A stretch of DNA of 64,000 nt from Oscheius dolichura. Lineage: Eukaryota > Nematoda > Chromadorea > Rhabditida > Rhabditidae. Every line of letters starts with the position of its first letter. The stretch's first letter is position 1. This document shows positions 1 to 11,590 of this stretch, piece after piece. The stretch spans positions 2,714,001-2,778,000 of the forward strand of contig OW051494.1 of NCBI GenBank assembly GCA_932521035.1, given 5' to 3'. The translations under genes were made by a program, and so were the position numbers. The notes beneath the pieces were generated by a model. That model was given only the letters and a program-made list of their open reading frames with translations. It was not told the origin of the DNA and searched no databases.

Positions 1-633
1 CTAGGAGGAGAAAGCCGGGATATTGTAGGAGTATCTCAAATGAGAGTGTTTTATGGATTTCTCTTCTTTCTCCTCCGATACATTCCTATCTGTTTACGTC
101 TATCCAATTGTTCTCCCCTTTCCTCTGCACATCATAATGAGTTAGTCCTATTCCGCCTCCCTGTCCGCTGTCCATAAAAGGGATCCCCGGGACGACTCAC
201 TCTCTTCTTTACGATATACGATTCTCTCCCCTGTCAATACCATTATTTTTCTCCTTTTCTCTAATAAACCTCTATTCCCTTCGTCTTCTTCTTCACGACA
301 TGGCGACCACTGGAAAGTAATCTGCGAAATCTTCTGCTACTGTTCTAGACTACTACTATTAGTATTCTGCTGCCACTAGTATTATACTCCAGTGCTTCGG
401 ATCCTGTCTTCTCGCTGCTTGGACTCTACGACTGGGTTATCGTGAGTTCTTATTAGGGGACGGATCAGCATGACTACTCGCCCGGGACGTTCGATGAGTG
501 GAACTCTACGGACGCAGATTGGATGCACAAAGGGTCGGATCATCAAATGGATTGATTTTTTTGATTCCGAGCCCTGCAGAGGGATCATCCGAAAAGTGAT
601 CCGAATGCGACGACTGCTGTATGTGAGGAGGTT
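1..633. other. Sequence upstream of the retrotransposon remnant, no gene assigned
   Basis: Pyrimidine-rich sequence (tct/cct runs) with short ORFs in several frames and no splice-supported gene. It could be 5' untranslated or LTR-derived sequence of the BEL/Pao copy, but no second copy is present to test that. Confidence 0.4.
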
Positions 634-2458
634 TTGGAAGAGATCAAGGAGTGTAAGGAGAGACTGAAGGACAACATGGCCTCGCTGCTCGACTACCACA
701 AAGAATGGAAGCTGTTGTACAGAGACGACGACGAGGAGCGACGGATTTGGCAAAATTATGTGGACACCTACGGAGACTACATGCAGACCTACGAGGAAGC
801 CAAGGACATCGTGGAGGAACTGAACTCGATGCATTCTCTACCGCTTCACCAGAGTTCCTTTTGGAGTAATCTCTTCGCCGTTCCTGCTCTCCGGTACCAT
901 CCATCACCACTTGACCAACTCCAACTGCCCTCTCTCGAAGGAGATTCTGGAAAATCTCTACGTCGACAATGTCCTGCTTGGAGCTGACAACGTGGAGGAA
1001 GGCATCGTCAAATTCCACGTCAGCAAGAAGATATTCGCTGAAGCAGCAATGAATCTCCGTGATTTTGTCTCCAATTCAGCTGCTCTGAACAACTACTTCC
1101 GAGCTCAAGAAGAAGATCCGCCGCCGACGATCAAAATGCTTGGAATTCCCTGGAACACGGTGACTGACATCCTTTCATACCGACTGTCGGAATTCTACCA
1201 CCTTCGCTCGACAAAGAAGACAATTCTGTCGTTCACCGCCTCCCTGTTTGACCCACTCGGAAGCTGTTCCTGCAGAGCCTGTGGAAGGAACGCGTTCGTT
1301 GATGCCTCAGGATACGCATCTACCTCAGACGTCAACAAAGACACTGACAAGCTGGAAACCGCTCTTCTCTTTGCCAAGTCCCGTCTGGCTCCCAAGGATA
1401 AGATGACAATTCCCCGTCTGGAATTAATGGCCTGTTTGGTAGGAGTCCGAGCTCTCAAATTCGTCCATGAGAGTCTCAAGTTGGATATCTCGGAACACTT
1501 CCTCTGGACTGACTCGTCTTGCGTGTTGGGATGGATCTGATCTGGCAAGGACCAAGCAGTCTTCGTCCAAAATCGGCTGAATGAGATCCTCAATGCGCCA
1601 TTCAGTATTGTCTTCCAACATGTGGGAACCAAAATCAACCCTACCGACATCCTCAGCCGTGGATGTACGCCTTCGGAGCTGAAGGATTCTGCTCTATGGT
1701 TCAATGGACCTCCGTTCTTGCTGAATTCAACTCTGGATATAGATACGGACCTCCACAACTCCATTCAATCAACGCTGATGGCAGTAGAGGACAGTTATCC
1801 GGTAGTGGACCAGCCGCAGAAGATCATCCCGCCCCTAGTCCCTTTGGAATCAGTGAGCAGTTTCAGTAAGCTTCGCACTGTCTACATGATGCAGATGTTC
1901 TTCATGATCGCCAAGATGATTACCGCTACGTCAAAGATCCGCCTGCTGCAGCAGTTCATCCCCCGCCTGAAATCGTGCCCTCCTGTCACTTCATTTTGGG
2001 AGTTTCGGAACTGGATTGGACGCCGAATAGACCTAGCTCTCATACGTCAAGCTCAGAAGACCCATCCGCCGGACCTGAAGACAATTCGCCTCTACAATTT
2101 GGAATACGACTCCCGTGATGAACTCTGGAGGATTAAATCGAGGACGGACTCTATCCGCTCGGAGATGTTGATCTACCTCCCTCGAGCCAGCCTGATTACA
2201 CGCCTCTGGATTCTCCACTGTCACGATCAGCTGTCCCACGCTTCGTACACGACTACATTGGCCAAGTTCAGGACGTACTTCTGGAGTCCCAAAGCAAGGA
2301 GTCTCGTCAAAAGTACCATTCACCACTACTGCTACAAATGTCGTCGTCACAGTGCCAAGCCGTTCGCGCTCCCGGAGATGCCGGAGCTGCCTTGGACTAG
2401 CCCATCTCGCCCTTTCACTCATCTAGGGCTGGAGAGAGAAACTCGAAGGGGACGCTGA
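634..2458 (+). mobile_element. Decayed, internally deleted BEL/Pao LTR retrotransposon remnant
   Basis: Order of recognisable parts: a Gag-like coiled segment (634-835, frame 1); then in frame 2 a reverse-transcriptase piece (about 840-1260) with the palm motif YVDN followed by VLLG; an RNase H piece (about 1283-1680, FVDAS and WTDSS motifs); the Pao-type region with NPTDILSRG (about 1640-1675); and an integrase zinc-binding HHCC-like segment (about 2205-2370). The copy is dead: Gag is fused almost directly to RT with no protease region, a second internal deletion removes residues between DPLG and the RNase H start, an in-frame TGA lies at 1538-1540, and the reading frame ends just after the zinc finger, before the integrase catalytic core. 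No LTR pair is visible in the window. Known: BEL/Pao elements are common in nematodes. The family call rests on the RT, RNase H and Pao-specific motifs. Confidence 0.85.
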
Positions 2459-2550
2459 GCTCGATCGAGAAACTCTGATATGAATTGCCCGGGTCAAATA
2501 GGTTCAGATGATATTTCTCGGGTCAATAATTTATCAAGTAAAAGATGTCT

Positions 2551-3664
2551 TCAACTTCTGACTGAAGCGTGCCGTTGGAACTCAGCAGGCGGTTTAGCCG
2601 GAGGCTTCGGAGGAGTCTTTTTCTGTGGCTTTGAGTAAAAGTCTTTGATCTCCTCTTTTACATTCATGTGTGGTCCGGCTAATATGACCTAAACGTGCTT
2701 GTTTTCTTTTCTGCTTTACAGGATATTGATCACCTCTACCGAGTGGCTGCCATACGTTGTGTCGTCACCGTTTACTACGTTGTAAACTGGCTAAAACTTC
2801 ATTTTTTTTAATGCTTAGGATTATTGAGTTACCGTGAGGCTAGTTTCTCCAGCAGCGTCAATTATCGCCTTGACTGTTTTTTCTTCGCCAAGAAGATGCT
2901 GCTGGAATATTACTCCTCTCCCGTTCCAGCCCACGTGGGCTACATGTCTGCAGAATTACTTCCAATTTTTGTAGAGCTAGACTTACGCGAAGTTTCTAGG
3001 AAGACTGATGCTTTCTGGTGGTCTTTTATCCCGTTTTTTCTTCTCGAGTGTTGATTTTTTAATTGGAATCGGTGTACTGTCAGCAGACAGCCTTCTAGAA
3101 ACTGGAATCTACTGTCATGAGTCACTATTTGCCACTTACATTCATTCAAAACTGGAATAGGGGTGGAGGGGAGACTGGGGGTGTTACGGAGCAGATCTTT
3201 CTCGAAATGAACGGTCATCTCCTTTTTATGAGATGGCTTGTTTGAAGGCTTTGGTGGATTTGATCTTTTCAAAGGCAATTCAGCATAGGATACAGTTCTC
3301 TCCACAAGATCACAAAGTTCAAATAGACGGTAGAATCTACATTCAGTTACAATTAACAACTGTTGTGGATAACCTTGCTTCTTGCAATATTCTGGCCAAC
3401 GTGTACTCATCTCTTGGAAGAGGAATACTGTTTCCATCTCGAAGAAAATTCAAAATTACTGGAAAAATGGAAGAATCTCTATCGATGAAAAAGTTGCCAT
3501 TCTAAAATAAAGTTGGCATGAACATTGGTAGCCTCTACTTTATCCAATTGAGACCTCCAATCACGAGAAAAAATATTGTCAAAGAAGCAACCACGAACAG
3601 AAGTTAAAGTAGAAATTCTTGTTTTAAAAAGAATACCTTCTACATCGAGAACAACTGTAGCCAT
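2551..3664 (-). CDS. KCTD-like BTB/T1-domain protein (289 aa, 7 exons)
   Basis: Exons on the minus strand: 3539-3664, 3374-3501, 3140-3336, 2987-3101, 2833-2947, 2740-2790, 2551-2688. They sum to 870 nt in one open frame, with introns of 37, 37, 38, 39, 42 and 51 nt. Residues 1-100 form a BTB/T1 tetramerisation domain: VVLDVEGILFKT, then NGNFFIDRD, then VILNFLRDG and ILQEARFY, all at the expected spacing. The second half is lysine- and proline-rich, contains GWNGRGVIF, and ends in a PPKPPAKPP tract. Known: KCTD proteins form pentamers and often act as Cullin-3 substrate adaptors; a cullin-3 gene also lies in this window at 56-59 kb. Which KCTD subfamily is unclear, and the C-terminal part is not recognised. 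Start is the first ATG of the BTB fold. The gene ends 93 bp from the retrotransposon remnant. Confidence 0.82.
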
Positions 3665-3935
3665 TGAATACAGCGGAATTTGAAGAGAATAAGAAATCCG
3701 AGACTTCTTATCGAATGCCTAAGTGCATGCCTATTGAAGTGTCCCGCGCACCTTTTAGGGCGGTATTATCACCCACAAAAGTCAAACATTGGCCAAGCAA
3801 TAGTCTCATTCAGCGGGTGTTTGAGCAGCATACATCCCTATTACTACATTGTATTAAAATATTAAAACGATATTTATCTGCAAATAAAACGGCATTTATC
3901 TATAATCAATATATTCACGTATTTGAGTAAAACAA

Positions 3936-5252
3936 TTACAATTTACCGAAGACACTGGAGAGAGAATCGAGCATATCATCCGTATAGCCTTGGCCGACTT
4001 CCTGTTCAGGATTCTTGTGCTTCTTCTTTTCGGGTTTCTTCATAAGTTCAGCGAGCTAAAGTAAATTGGTACAATAATTACGAACAGAAACTCACAGTGT
4101 TACCGTGAGAGTTTGCTTTGACCAGCTTATCAGACTTCTTGAGAAGAACTGCCTTTTTGTAGGCTGGCTCTGTTGGAGCTTGTACAGGGTCTTTAAACAC
4201 ATAACTGTAAAAAATAACAATAATTAATATTATAATTAAAACTTGCTTTTCATTCTGGCTGCCATCCAATTTCCCACTAGGAAAAACTGGAACAGTGAGC
4301 GGATAACTTCTATCAGAATCGAAGCCGGATAGGTCGCCGCAAGCCACAAAAGGCACCAAGCATCGGTTCACACCGTGCAGCGAGTCCACGACTTCGTCTA
4401 AATAGCAAGCTACATATGCAGTAATAGAAGCTTACCATATCTCGGTGCAACTGTTTGCATTGTGGGTGTGTAGTGTTCGGGTGGGTTGTACCCAAGACAA
4501 ACGATAAAGGCTTCTAAAAACAATAAAATTGGGATAAAAGTGCACATACCGCAGCTGCTTTGACGGCTGGCCTTCGGTTTGGCGCAAATAACCTTATCGA
4601 AAAATCTATTCATTTGTGAATAGAGGAGAGTGGCGTTTCGGGCGCGGAAAATCTGAAATCATAATTATTAAAGTGAACTAGAAAAGATGAACTTACCTTT
4701 GCCACAAAATTTCCTCCTTTCTTGAGGATGAAACTGGTGATATTAAAAGCAGCCAAAATTAATTGGCTTTGCATATACTCATCTAATGAATGAAGACCCG
4801 TTACTGCAATAGTAAGAATATTAACAACAAAAATGGTTGCATTACCATCTGGTGCGCCATCGCAAACAACAAGGTCAGCTTTCTCTCCAAATTTATTAAC
4901 AATTTTAGTAGAAGTGCTAATTTCAGTAATATCGCCTTGTAACTGAATAACACCAGGAATTGGAGACATCGGCTGAAGGTCGACAGCCACAATTTTGGCG
5001 TTCTGAGCGTTTTCTTGATTTTCTCCCATCAATCGTCTCGAAAGAACTTGACTCCAACTGCCAGGGGCTGCGCAAAGATCCACGGCATATTTTACACCTA
5101 TATTTTCGGTAAAGCATATAATCAGACACACCTTTAAGTATATTGAACTCATCATCAATTTGCATCAATTTGAATGCGCTTCGCGCTCGCCAACCCTCCT
5201 GCTTGGCCTTTCTATAGTAGATATCCCGCTTGTCTTTTGAAGTCTTACCCAT
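3936..5252 (-). CDS. FTSJ1/Trm7-type tRNA 2'-O-ribose methyltransferase (346 aa, 8 exons)
   Basis: Exons: 5132-5252, 4846-5097, 4697-4803, 4550-4652, 4436-4513, 4247-4397, 4096-4204, 3936-4055 (1041 nt). The N-terminus [17 protein letters not shown] is close to animal FTSJ1. The SAM-binding segment [14 protein letters not shown], the motif VCDGAPD and the later FVAKIFR give the RrmJ/FtsJ K-D-K-E catalytic layout. The downstream [15 protein letters not shown] is specific to the Trm7/FTSJ1 branch as opposed to rRNA or mRNA FtsJ enzymes. Known role: 2'-O-methylation of positions 32 and 34 in the anticodon loop of some tRNAs. Introns are 34-49 nt; the one after exon 6 appears to use a GC-AG boundary (GCAAGT donor at 4241-4246). 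The gene sits 272 bp upstream of the KCTD-like gene and 311 bp downstream of primase on the same strand. Confidence 0.93.
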
Positions 5253-5562
5253 TGTCCTTAAAGGATCTATAAATCAGAAATTAAACAAAATAATAAATAA
5301 AAAAAATCATCAGAACAGAAATATCTACAGCCAACTTTGCAAGAAACACAATTTGAAAGGGAAGACGCGATAGTACGTTGGAACTGACGCTTTACTTTCA
5401 AATGGGACTTTTCTCGACGATGCATGTCACCTTTATGGCGGCACAGAAATGAATAAGGGAAATGAATAAGGGAAGTAAATAATAACGTGGTTGTTAAAAA
5501 CCGTTGACAGGCTTTCAAAATTAAATTACATGTTTTATAAGACAAATACAATATAAAAATTG

Positions 5563-7207
5563 TCAAGATTTGATAGCAAGTTCCACAAAACGATCGAAAT
5601 TGTCCACGAAGTCACTGAGCGAGGTGTGCTTGTATCCTAAACCGAATAATGAAAGCCATGACAGCTGAGGCATACCAAGTATTTTCCGGTTTTCCTTAAT
5701 TTCGTCTGTTTTTGTATTTTCATTAAACTCCTTTAATAGAACACTGAACAAGTCGTAATATTTCCGTATTAAATCTGCTTACTCTATTCTTGGGCATTTA
5801 TTAACATCAAACAGTTGAATATTTTGCACGTTTAGGGGAACAGCAACATTTCCTGTTTTCGGATGTATACAGAATGGGGACTTCAGTAGATGGTTTAAAC
5901 CTGAAATAAATGTATAAGAAACACTACAAAAGAACCTGTGGAGACGTTTACATCCAATCGCGGGTAAACATGGTAGAGCACAAATATCTTTAAGAAATCT
6001 CGATCAAGACCTAGATTAAGCTTTAAAAAATAGTGGAACTGATATATTTCTGGATCACCTTTGGGAGTTTTTCGCCTTTACTTTCTGCAGCAGTTCGTTC
6101 ATCTTCATCAAAAACTCTTTTCAGATAAGCCCATCGCTGCTTTGGCGTCAACCTAGAGCAAATTAAAATAAACTAAATGGCTGATATTACTCGTCCATTG
6201 CGATAAGAACCATTTGATGTACTTCGGGGTCTTCCATTTTAGTAAAAAAATCTCTAAATCCATCACCATGCAACCATTGTTGTTCTTCTACCTATAGAGG
6301 GAAGAAATATATAGAATCGAGTGAAAGCTTACCATCTCGTCGATGAGTCCGCTTCGCATGAGAATTTGATAGGATTGCTCAATAAATGGATGGACCACAC
6401 GATTTTTTGATTTGCTTGTATGTATTACAATCTTTTCAGCCTGTAAATATAAACATTGTATGATGATGTGGTTGTCACCTGAATTAAAGACAAGTATTCA
6501 GCTATAGAAGCTCTTCCGTTGTTATTCAATTTACGTGCTACTTCGTCTCCGACCCAGCAATGAACACCACGACGACCAGAAAATACCCACATTCGCGACT
6601 TGAAACCAAAATCCTCTACATATCTACAGTTTATTTATTTTCAACTGTACTTACCCATCAATGCACGATCCAAAGCCATCACAGCAGCCACCACAAATTT
6701 CCAACACTTTCTACATACTTGTGCTTCTCTAGAATTCACATAACAGCGAAAGTACAAACTAACTTGCAACATTTTCTGACTTCACCGTAATCAGTCAGAT
6801 CAATATCAAAGACGAGTTCACGTTCAATAGCTTTAAAATCTCCAAACTTCTTGTTGTCTTTTGGCTGAAATTTAATATCATTATATCGAAACATTTTGCA
6901 ACTGACACAGTGATTATAGACAGCACCTAAGTCAAGTTTTTGTGGGTGACGTTCACATAAATCCTTTTCAAACTCAGCAGGATGATCATAACTTCTGTAG
7001 CGCAAGTGGACATCTCCTTCGAAAATAAAAGCAAATTCGCGTCTATTGAAATATTCAGTTGGTTCTGAAAAGATTTACAAATATGCAAATAAATTAACAA
7101 GTACTTTTGTTGTATGAGAGCCATTTGCAATACGATTTGAAAGGAAATATATTCTTGTAGTACTCAGGTAGAAGGTTCTCTAGAAGTGCTGTGCTGTATC
7201 CATCCAT
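5563..7207 (-). CDS. pri-1: DNA primase catalytic (small) subunit, PRIM1-like
   Basis: Catalytic subunit of the polymerase alpha-primase complex, which makes RNA primers in the nucleus. The N-terminus MDGYSTALLENLLPEYY matches the family start (LPELLPLYY in vertebrates). Later come FDIDLTDYGEVRKCC, carrying the catalytic DxD aspartates, a zinc-type CRKCWKF, and SGRRGVHCWVGDE, the most conserved signature of eukaryotic small primases. The C-terminal exon ends FDRFVELAIKS then TGA. The gene is split by roughly eight to ten short introns; I did not fix every junction. The ATG lies 6 nt downstream of a TTTTTTAG acceptor, suggesting trans-splicing. It is followed 310 bp downstream by the tRNA methyltransferase and preceded 278 bp upstream by CDC7 kinase, another S-phase gene. 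Confidence 0.92.
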
Positions 7208-7485
7208 GATTCTCTAAAAAATCAACTTTGTAATATGACACATTCAAGAAAATCTCGCTTTGAACCGTATTTGTAGGCGCCACGTTTTAGGGCGCCTATA
7301 CCAGTTCGTCCAAGAAGTTTCTAAATAATAGTCTAATGTATTGCAAAATGGGCATAGCCACTAAGAAAGAAAGGAGTAACAAAGAAAATATTTTATTTGT
7401 GAAAAATTGGGAACTTATAAATTCAACGTAACATAATAATTGCAGGTAAAAATAACTGGGCAGTAGGACTAAAACATTGGGCAAA
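7208..7485. promoter_or_regulatory. Spacer between cdc-7 and pri-1 with a GGCGCC inverted repeat
   Basis: This 278-bp non-coding spacer contains TAGGCGCC at about 7274-7281 and its exact inverted copy GGCGCCTA at about 7290-7298, separated by nine bases. It could form an RNA hairpin in a polycistronic transcript or be a GC-rich DNA site. The surrounding sequence is AT-rich, so the GGCGCC pair stands out. Function is not demonstrated. Confidence 0.35.
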
Positions 7486-9068
7486 CTATTCATGATTTTT
7501 ATCAGCCAATGGTTCCTCTGAAAACCTATAATATTCAAAATCCGTAATATAAAGAAGAAGGGTAGCAGCTGAAAAACGGCTAGTCGGATCAGGGTTCAAG
7601 CTTTTTTGAAGTAGCATTATAAGCATCTTATCAATGTCATCATCGGGAATTTCGGTCTCTTTAGCTTCTACGCCTAGAATGGTTGTAAATAAAAGTGAAA
7701 AAAAAACTTACAAAAGCATCTTCCTTTCGTATTCCCAAAAAAGTGCTTCATGCAAGTAGCGCATTCCTTTGGTGATTTTGGCATTCCACTCCATCCGTCA
7801 CGAACGACTTTTATCTAAAAAAGTTAAAAAAAAACTAAAACTATGGCGTTGTAAAATAGGAGAGCTAATCTTACAAGTTTTGCATAGTTCACTCCTGGAT
7901 ATTTCGGTAAAGCCGCAAGGACACCATTTTTCAGAGCAGCATCAACCATTGGTTTTGTTCCTATTATTGAACATATTTGACAAATAGCATCAAAATCATC
8001 CATTGGACGAAAAACTGGATGCCTAGAATATTTGAAACATCGAAGAAAATAAAACGGTTACCTCCTGAATAGCATACTTAACAATACAATTCCGGCTGCC
8101 CATACGTCTATAGCAATATTTTGAGTGTGCTGGTCAAACCGGAGCAAAATCTCCGGAGGACGAAATCCAGGTGTTCCAGCCTATTTGTTACTGATACAGG
8201 AAGCATGTATATCAATTACCTTGTTCACTTGCTTTAGTGGTTTTTTATGGCACTCACTGCACATCCATTTGTCATTGCAGCCACACGACAACCGCATTAT
8301 TTTAGCTGGAGGACCATTGTTATTATTTTTTACAATAGTGCGTCTCCGTTGTTGCTGAAATTATATTCACATTATGCATGTAAAAGGGGACACAAACTAT
8401 TTCAACGGGTTCTTTCACTTGTGAGCCTTCGTGTGACAGCCCAAAGTCAATCAATGCATATCTACAAAGTAACAGTAAAATATTGAACTACTACTACCTT
8501 CGATTAGCTCTATTATACAGGAAATTTGCTGGCTTTACATCTCTATGAATAATGTTATTCCAATGCAGATATTCCAAAGCAATAAGCAAGTTTTTATAGT
8601 AGCTTAATTTTTCTTCTGAAGTCATAATAGGCAATATATTCTAAACAAACAAATCCTCATTTAAAAAAATCTACCACACCTTGAAGTTATCATGAGGGAA
8701 TCGATCCATAACTACAAATACTCTTCCCTTTTCCCGATAAGAAGCAAGCATATTCATAGTATTACATTTGCCACCAAGGGTGGCCATAACCTAAAGAAAG
8801 GCTTAGAATTTGTTAGTAACTGCGAAAAACCTTTAATTCTTGAGCTATATATCTAGGCAAGGAAGTTTGAGATATTTCTTTTAAAGCGTAAAGTTTCTGA
8901 TTTTTCCTACATTCTACTGTATAAACTCTCCCGAATGTACCTATAATTACAATCTACTATAGCCACGGGTAAACCGTTACCTGAACCCAACAACTCCCCT
9001 AATAAGAAGTTGTCGCTCACCCATTTGCTGCTACTGGGAAGCTCTTCTAATGGTGAGGAATCTATCAT
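7486..9068 (-). CDS. cdc-7: CDC7-like serine/threonine kinase (DDK catalytic subunit)
   Basis: Known role: kinase that, with Dbf4, phosphorylates MCM helicase to fire replication origins. Visible parts in order: glycine loop LLGSG joined by a short intron to TFGRVYTV, IIHRDVKPANFLYN (catalytic loop), ALIDFGLSHEGS (DFG), and after an insert with a CxC cysteine cluster, AGTPGFRPPEILLRFDQHTQ followed by IDVWAAGIVLLSM. The split kinase domain and the long insert before AGTPGFRPPE are typical of CDC7. The C-terminal exon reads LNPDPTSRFSAATLL and ends TAG at 7486-7488. The start chosen is the ATG at 9066-9068; a tiny upstream ORF (ATG AAA GTA GCA TGA) precedes it after an AATTTAG acceptor. Introns are about 40 nt. 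No Dbf4 gene is seen here. Confidence 0.9.
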
Positions 9069-9331
9069 GCTACTTTCATACAATCCTAAATTTTTACTAT
9101 AAATGACATAATAGGGCACAATTTAGTATTATCCAGAAGGAGTACAAGAAAGTAAATTTTACGCTATCAAAAGTGTACCTTTAATCGAAAAAGGCCGGTA
9201 AAATTTTAAGAATAACCAACAGGCGAATTTGGTATTGAACGAACGTCGTAAAGCGATAACAAGATCACAGTAGAAAAAAAACTAACTTTAACATTTATTA
9301 AAACTTTAGGAGTTAAAAAACAACAAAATAG

Positions 9332-11275
9332 TTAGAGATTCATCAAAATAGTACGAGGATCTTCAACAGCCACCTTTATTTTTTTCAGGAAGGTTACAGC
9401 CTCTCGTCCATCGATAAGACGATGATCATAAGTTAGTGCGACAGTCATTATTGGACGAATTTCCACCTAGATAAAATATTAGTAGCTAAAAATTTTTTCA
9501 AGCAAACTTTTCCATCGACAGCTACAGGTCTATCAAAAATTCCATGCATTCCCAATATAGCACTTTGAGGAGGATTTATGATTGGGGTTCCAAACATTGA
9601 CCCGAATACGCCTCCATTAGATATGGTGAAAGTTCCGCCCTCCATATCCTCCACAGATAGCTTGCCAGCTTTTGCCTGAAATACGTATTAGAGAATTGCA
9701 AATGAAATTACCTTTTCTCCCAGACTAGCTAGCTCTTTTTCAATCTGTACATAATTCATAGATTCCGCATTACGCAGAACTGGTACAACCAATCCTTTTT
9801 GAGTAGCGACGGCAACAGAAATGTCAACGTAACGGCGATAGACGATCTCAGATTCGTCAATAACTGAAAAGTAGGGTGAAAATTAATCGCAATAAATTGT
9901 TTAGCTGTAAAAAACTGCTTCATCAAATTATCAATTAAAATTGCATACTATAATTAGTAATAATTATAGAATCAATTTAAGATGTTAAGCTCACCTGCGT
10001 TGACTACAGGAATTTCAGAAAGCGCGTAAGCAGCAGCCCGAACAAATGGGGACATGAGCCCTAACTTTATTCCGTGTTTTGTTTGAAAATCTTTTTGATA
10101 CTTGGTTCGCATTTGTATAACGTTGCTGAAGAAAAATATTTAAAATGGGGAGACATCAAAAACCAAACCTCATATCAATTTCATTGAAGGTTGTGAGCAT
10201 AGCATAGGTATTTTGGGCGTCTTTTAGTCGCTGAGAAATTCGTTGACGCATCCTGTTAGTTTTTATGCGAGTCTGCAGAGATTTATCAATAACTATTTGA
10301 TCATAGCCTACTTCATTACGAATACCGCTAATGGCATGCTCAGGATCAATGCCTTCAGGAACTATCAATCGTTTTAGAGAAACTCCAGTAACACGTCCAG
10401 TAGCTGTAGGTTTTTGTGAAGGAGGTGTAACCGGCGGCATCTTCTTGGGAATGTCACCTAAAACAGATTATGAACGGGCGCAGCTAAAACCAGTAGGGTT
10501 CTTGTTTAGTTCTTTTGTAGTATTAGCATCCTGTGAAGGAGGTGGTGACACGGGAGGCGGAGACGACGGGGCAACAGATGCGCTGCTAGGTTGATCTGGT
10601 TTTTCCGACTTGCCCTACAAATAATAAACTTAAAAAAATATGTTACTTTTGCAGCGGCAGGAGCAGCGTCTCCAGAGCTTGGCTGCAACTTGTAAAGCTT
10701 CTGTTTAGCTATTACTTTAGCTCCGTCTTCAACAAGTAATTCAGTAATAGTGCCGCTTTGTGGAGCAGGACATTCCACAGCTGTCTAAAACAGTCAACTA
10801 ATTATTATGCTAAACTTTTCTAACTTTATCCGTTTCGATTTCAGCAACAAGTTCGTCTTCACTGACAAAATCACCAACTTCTAAACATATGGACATTGTA
10901 TATGTATGAGTAAATTATACTTTTGATCCAACGGATATCTCCTTCAGAAATGGACTCAGCAAAAGTAGGCCCTTCAACTACAATCTCTTTTCCTAAATCA
11001 CGATTTCTAAAGCCAATAAATAGTATAACGTACTAGAACTAAGAGTCAAATGCAGATTGCGAAAATTATTGTGACGCTTTAAAAGCGTAGGCCATATATC
11101 CGCTTGCTTTGTAAACGGTTGACGACTCCTGGTTAATCCAATAGAAAGCTGAAACTGAGCCTCATGTTTCTTATAAAAACAGCTAATTCAATGCTGAAAT
11201 GAGAATAAAATGACTAACCCTTCTAGTAGACAATAAAGTCAACTTCCTAAACAGTTCTGCTCTGTATTTGATCAT
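9332..11275 (-). CDS. dlst-1: Dihydrolipoyllysine succinyltransferase, E2 of 2-oxoglutarate dehydrogenase
   Basis: Mitochondrial TCA-cycle enzyme transferring succinyl groups from lipoamide to CoA. A basic presequence ([18 protein letters not shown]) fits mitochondrial import. The lipoyl domain contains [14 protein letters not shown], with the lipoylated lysine in DKT. A proline/alanine/serine linker follows with no recognisable E1/E3-binding domain, as in metazoan DLST. The catalytic domain has [40 protein letters not shown] and the active-site [13 protein letters not shown], ending at TAA 9332-9334. The linker is AP-rich and runs through two exons with an intron at about 10441-10505 still loosely defined. 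The start ATG is 8 nt after an ATTTCAG acceptor, a good trans-splice site. Distance to cdc-7 downstream is 263 bp. Confidence 0.93.
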
Positions 11276-11590
11276 AACGCCTCCTGAAATACTTGAAAAA
11301 TAAAATGTTTAAACAGATTGGCGAATGATTTCCAAGAAAAATAGCGACGTACTCGCCAAAAAATACTGAATGTAAAAAAACACTCAGCGCACTTTCAAGA
11401 ATAATCAACACAAGAACTTGAAGCTGATATAACCTGGTAAACCGAAAAAAAAACAGTACACAAAAGTAGGTAAGAACGTTTAATTGTTAAAGTACATATG
11501 GAGTGTTAAAAATACATATGTAAGATGTTAAACAAGCAAATAGGAAAAAATTTACAAAAGAAAATGATAAGGGTAACTCAAAAATAACAT

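Noticed and set aside
2821-2832. First model of the KCTD-like gene ending at a TAA (2821-2823)
   Set aside because: A GTAACTC donor just upstream of this stop and two further exons (2740-2790, 2551-2688) keep the frame open and give 289 aa, so the TAA lies in an intron.
9117-9119. GTG as the start of the CDC7 gene
   Set aside because: Not an ATG; the segment upstream of 9068 contains an AATTTAG acceptor and a short uORF, so the ATG at 9066-9068 is preferred.
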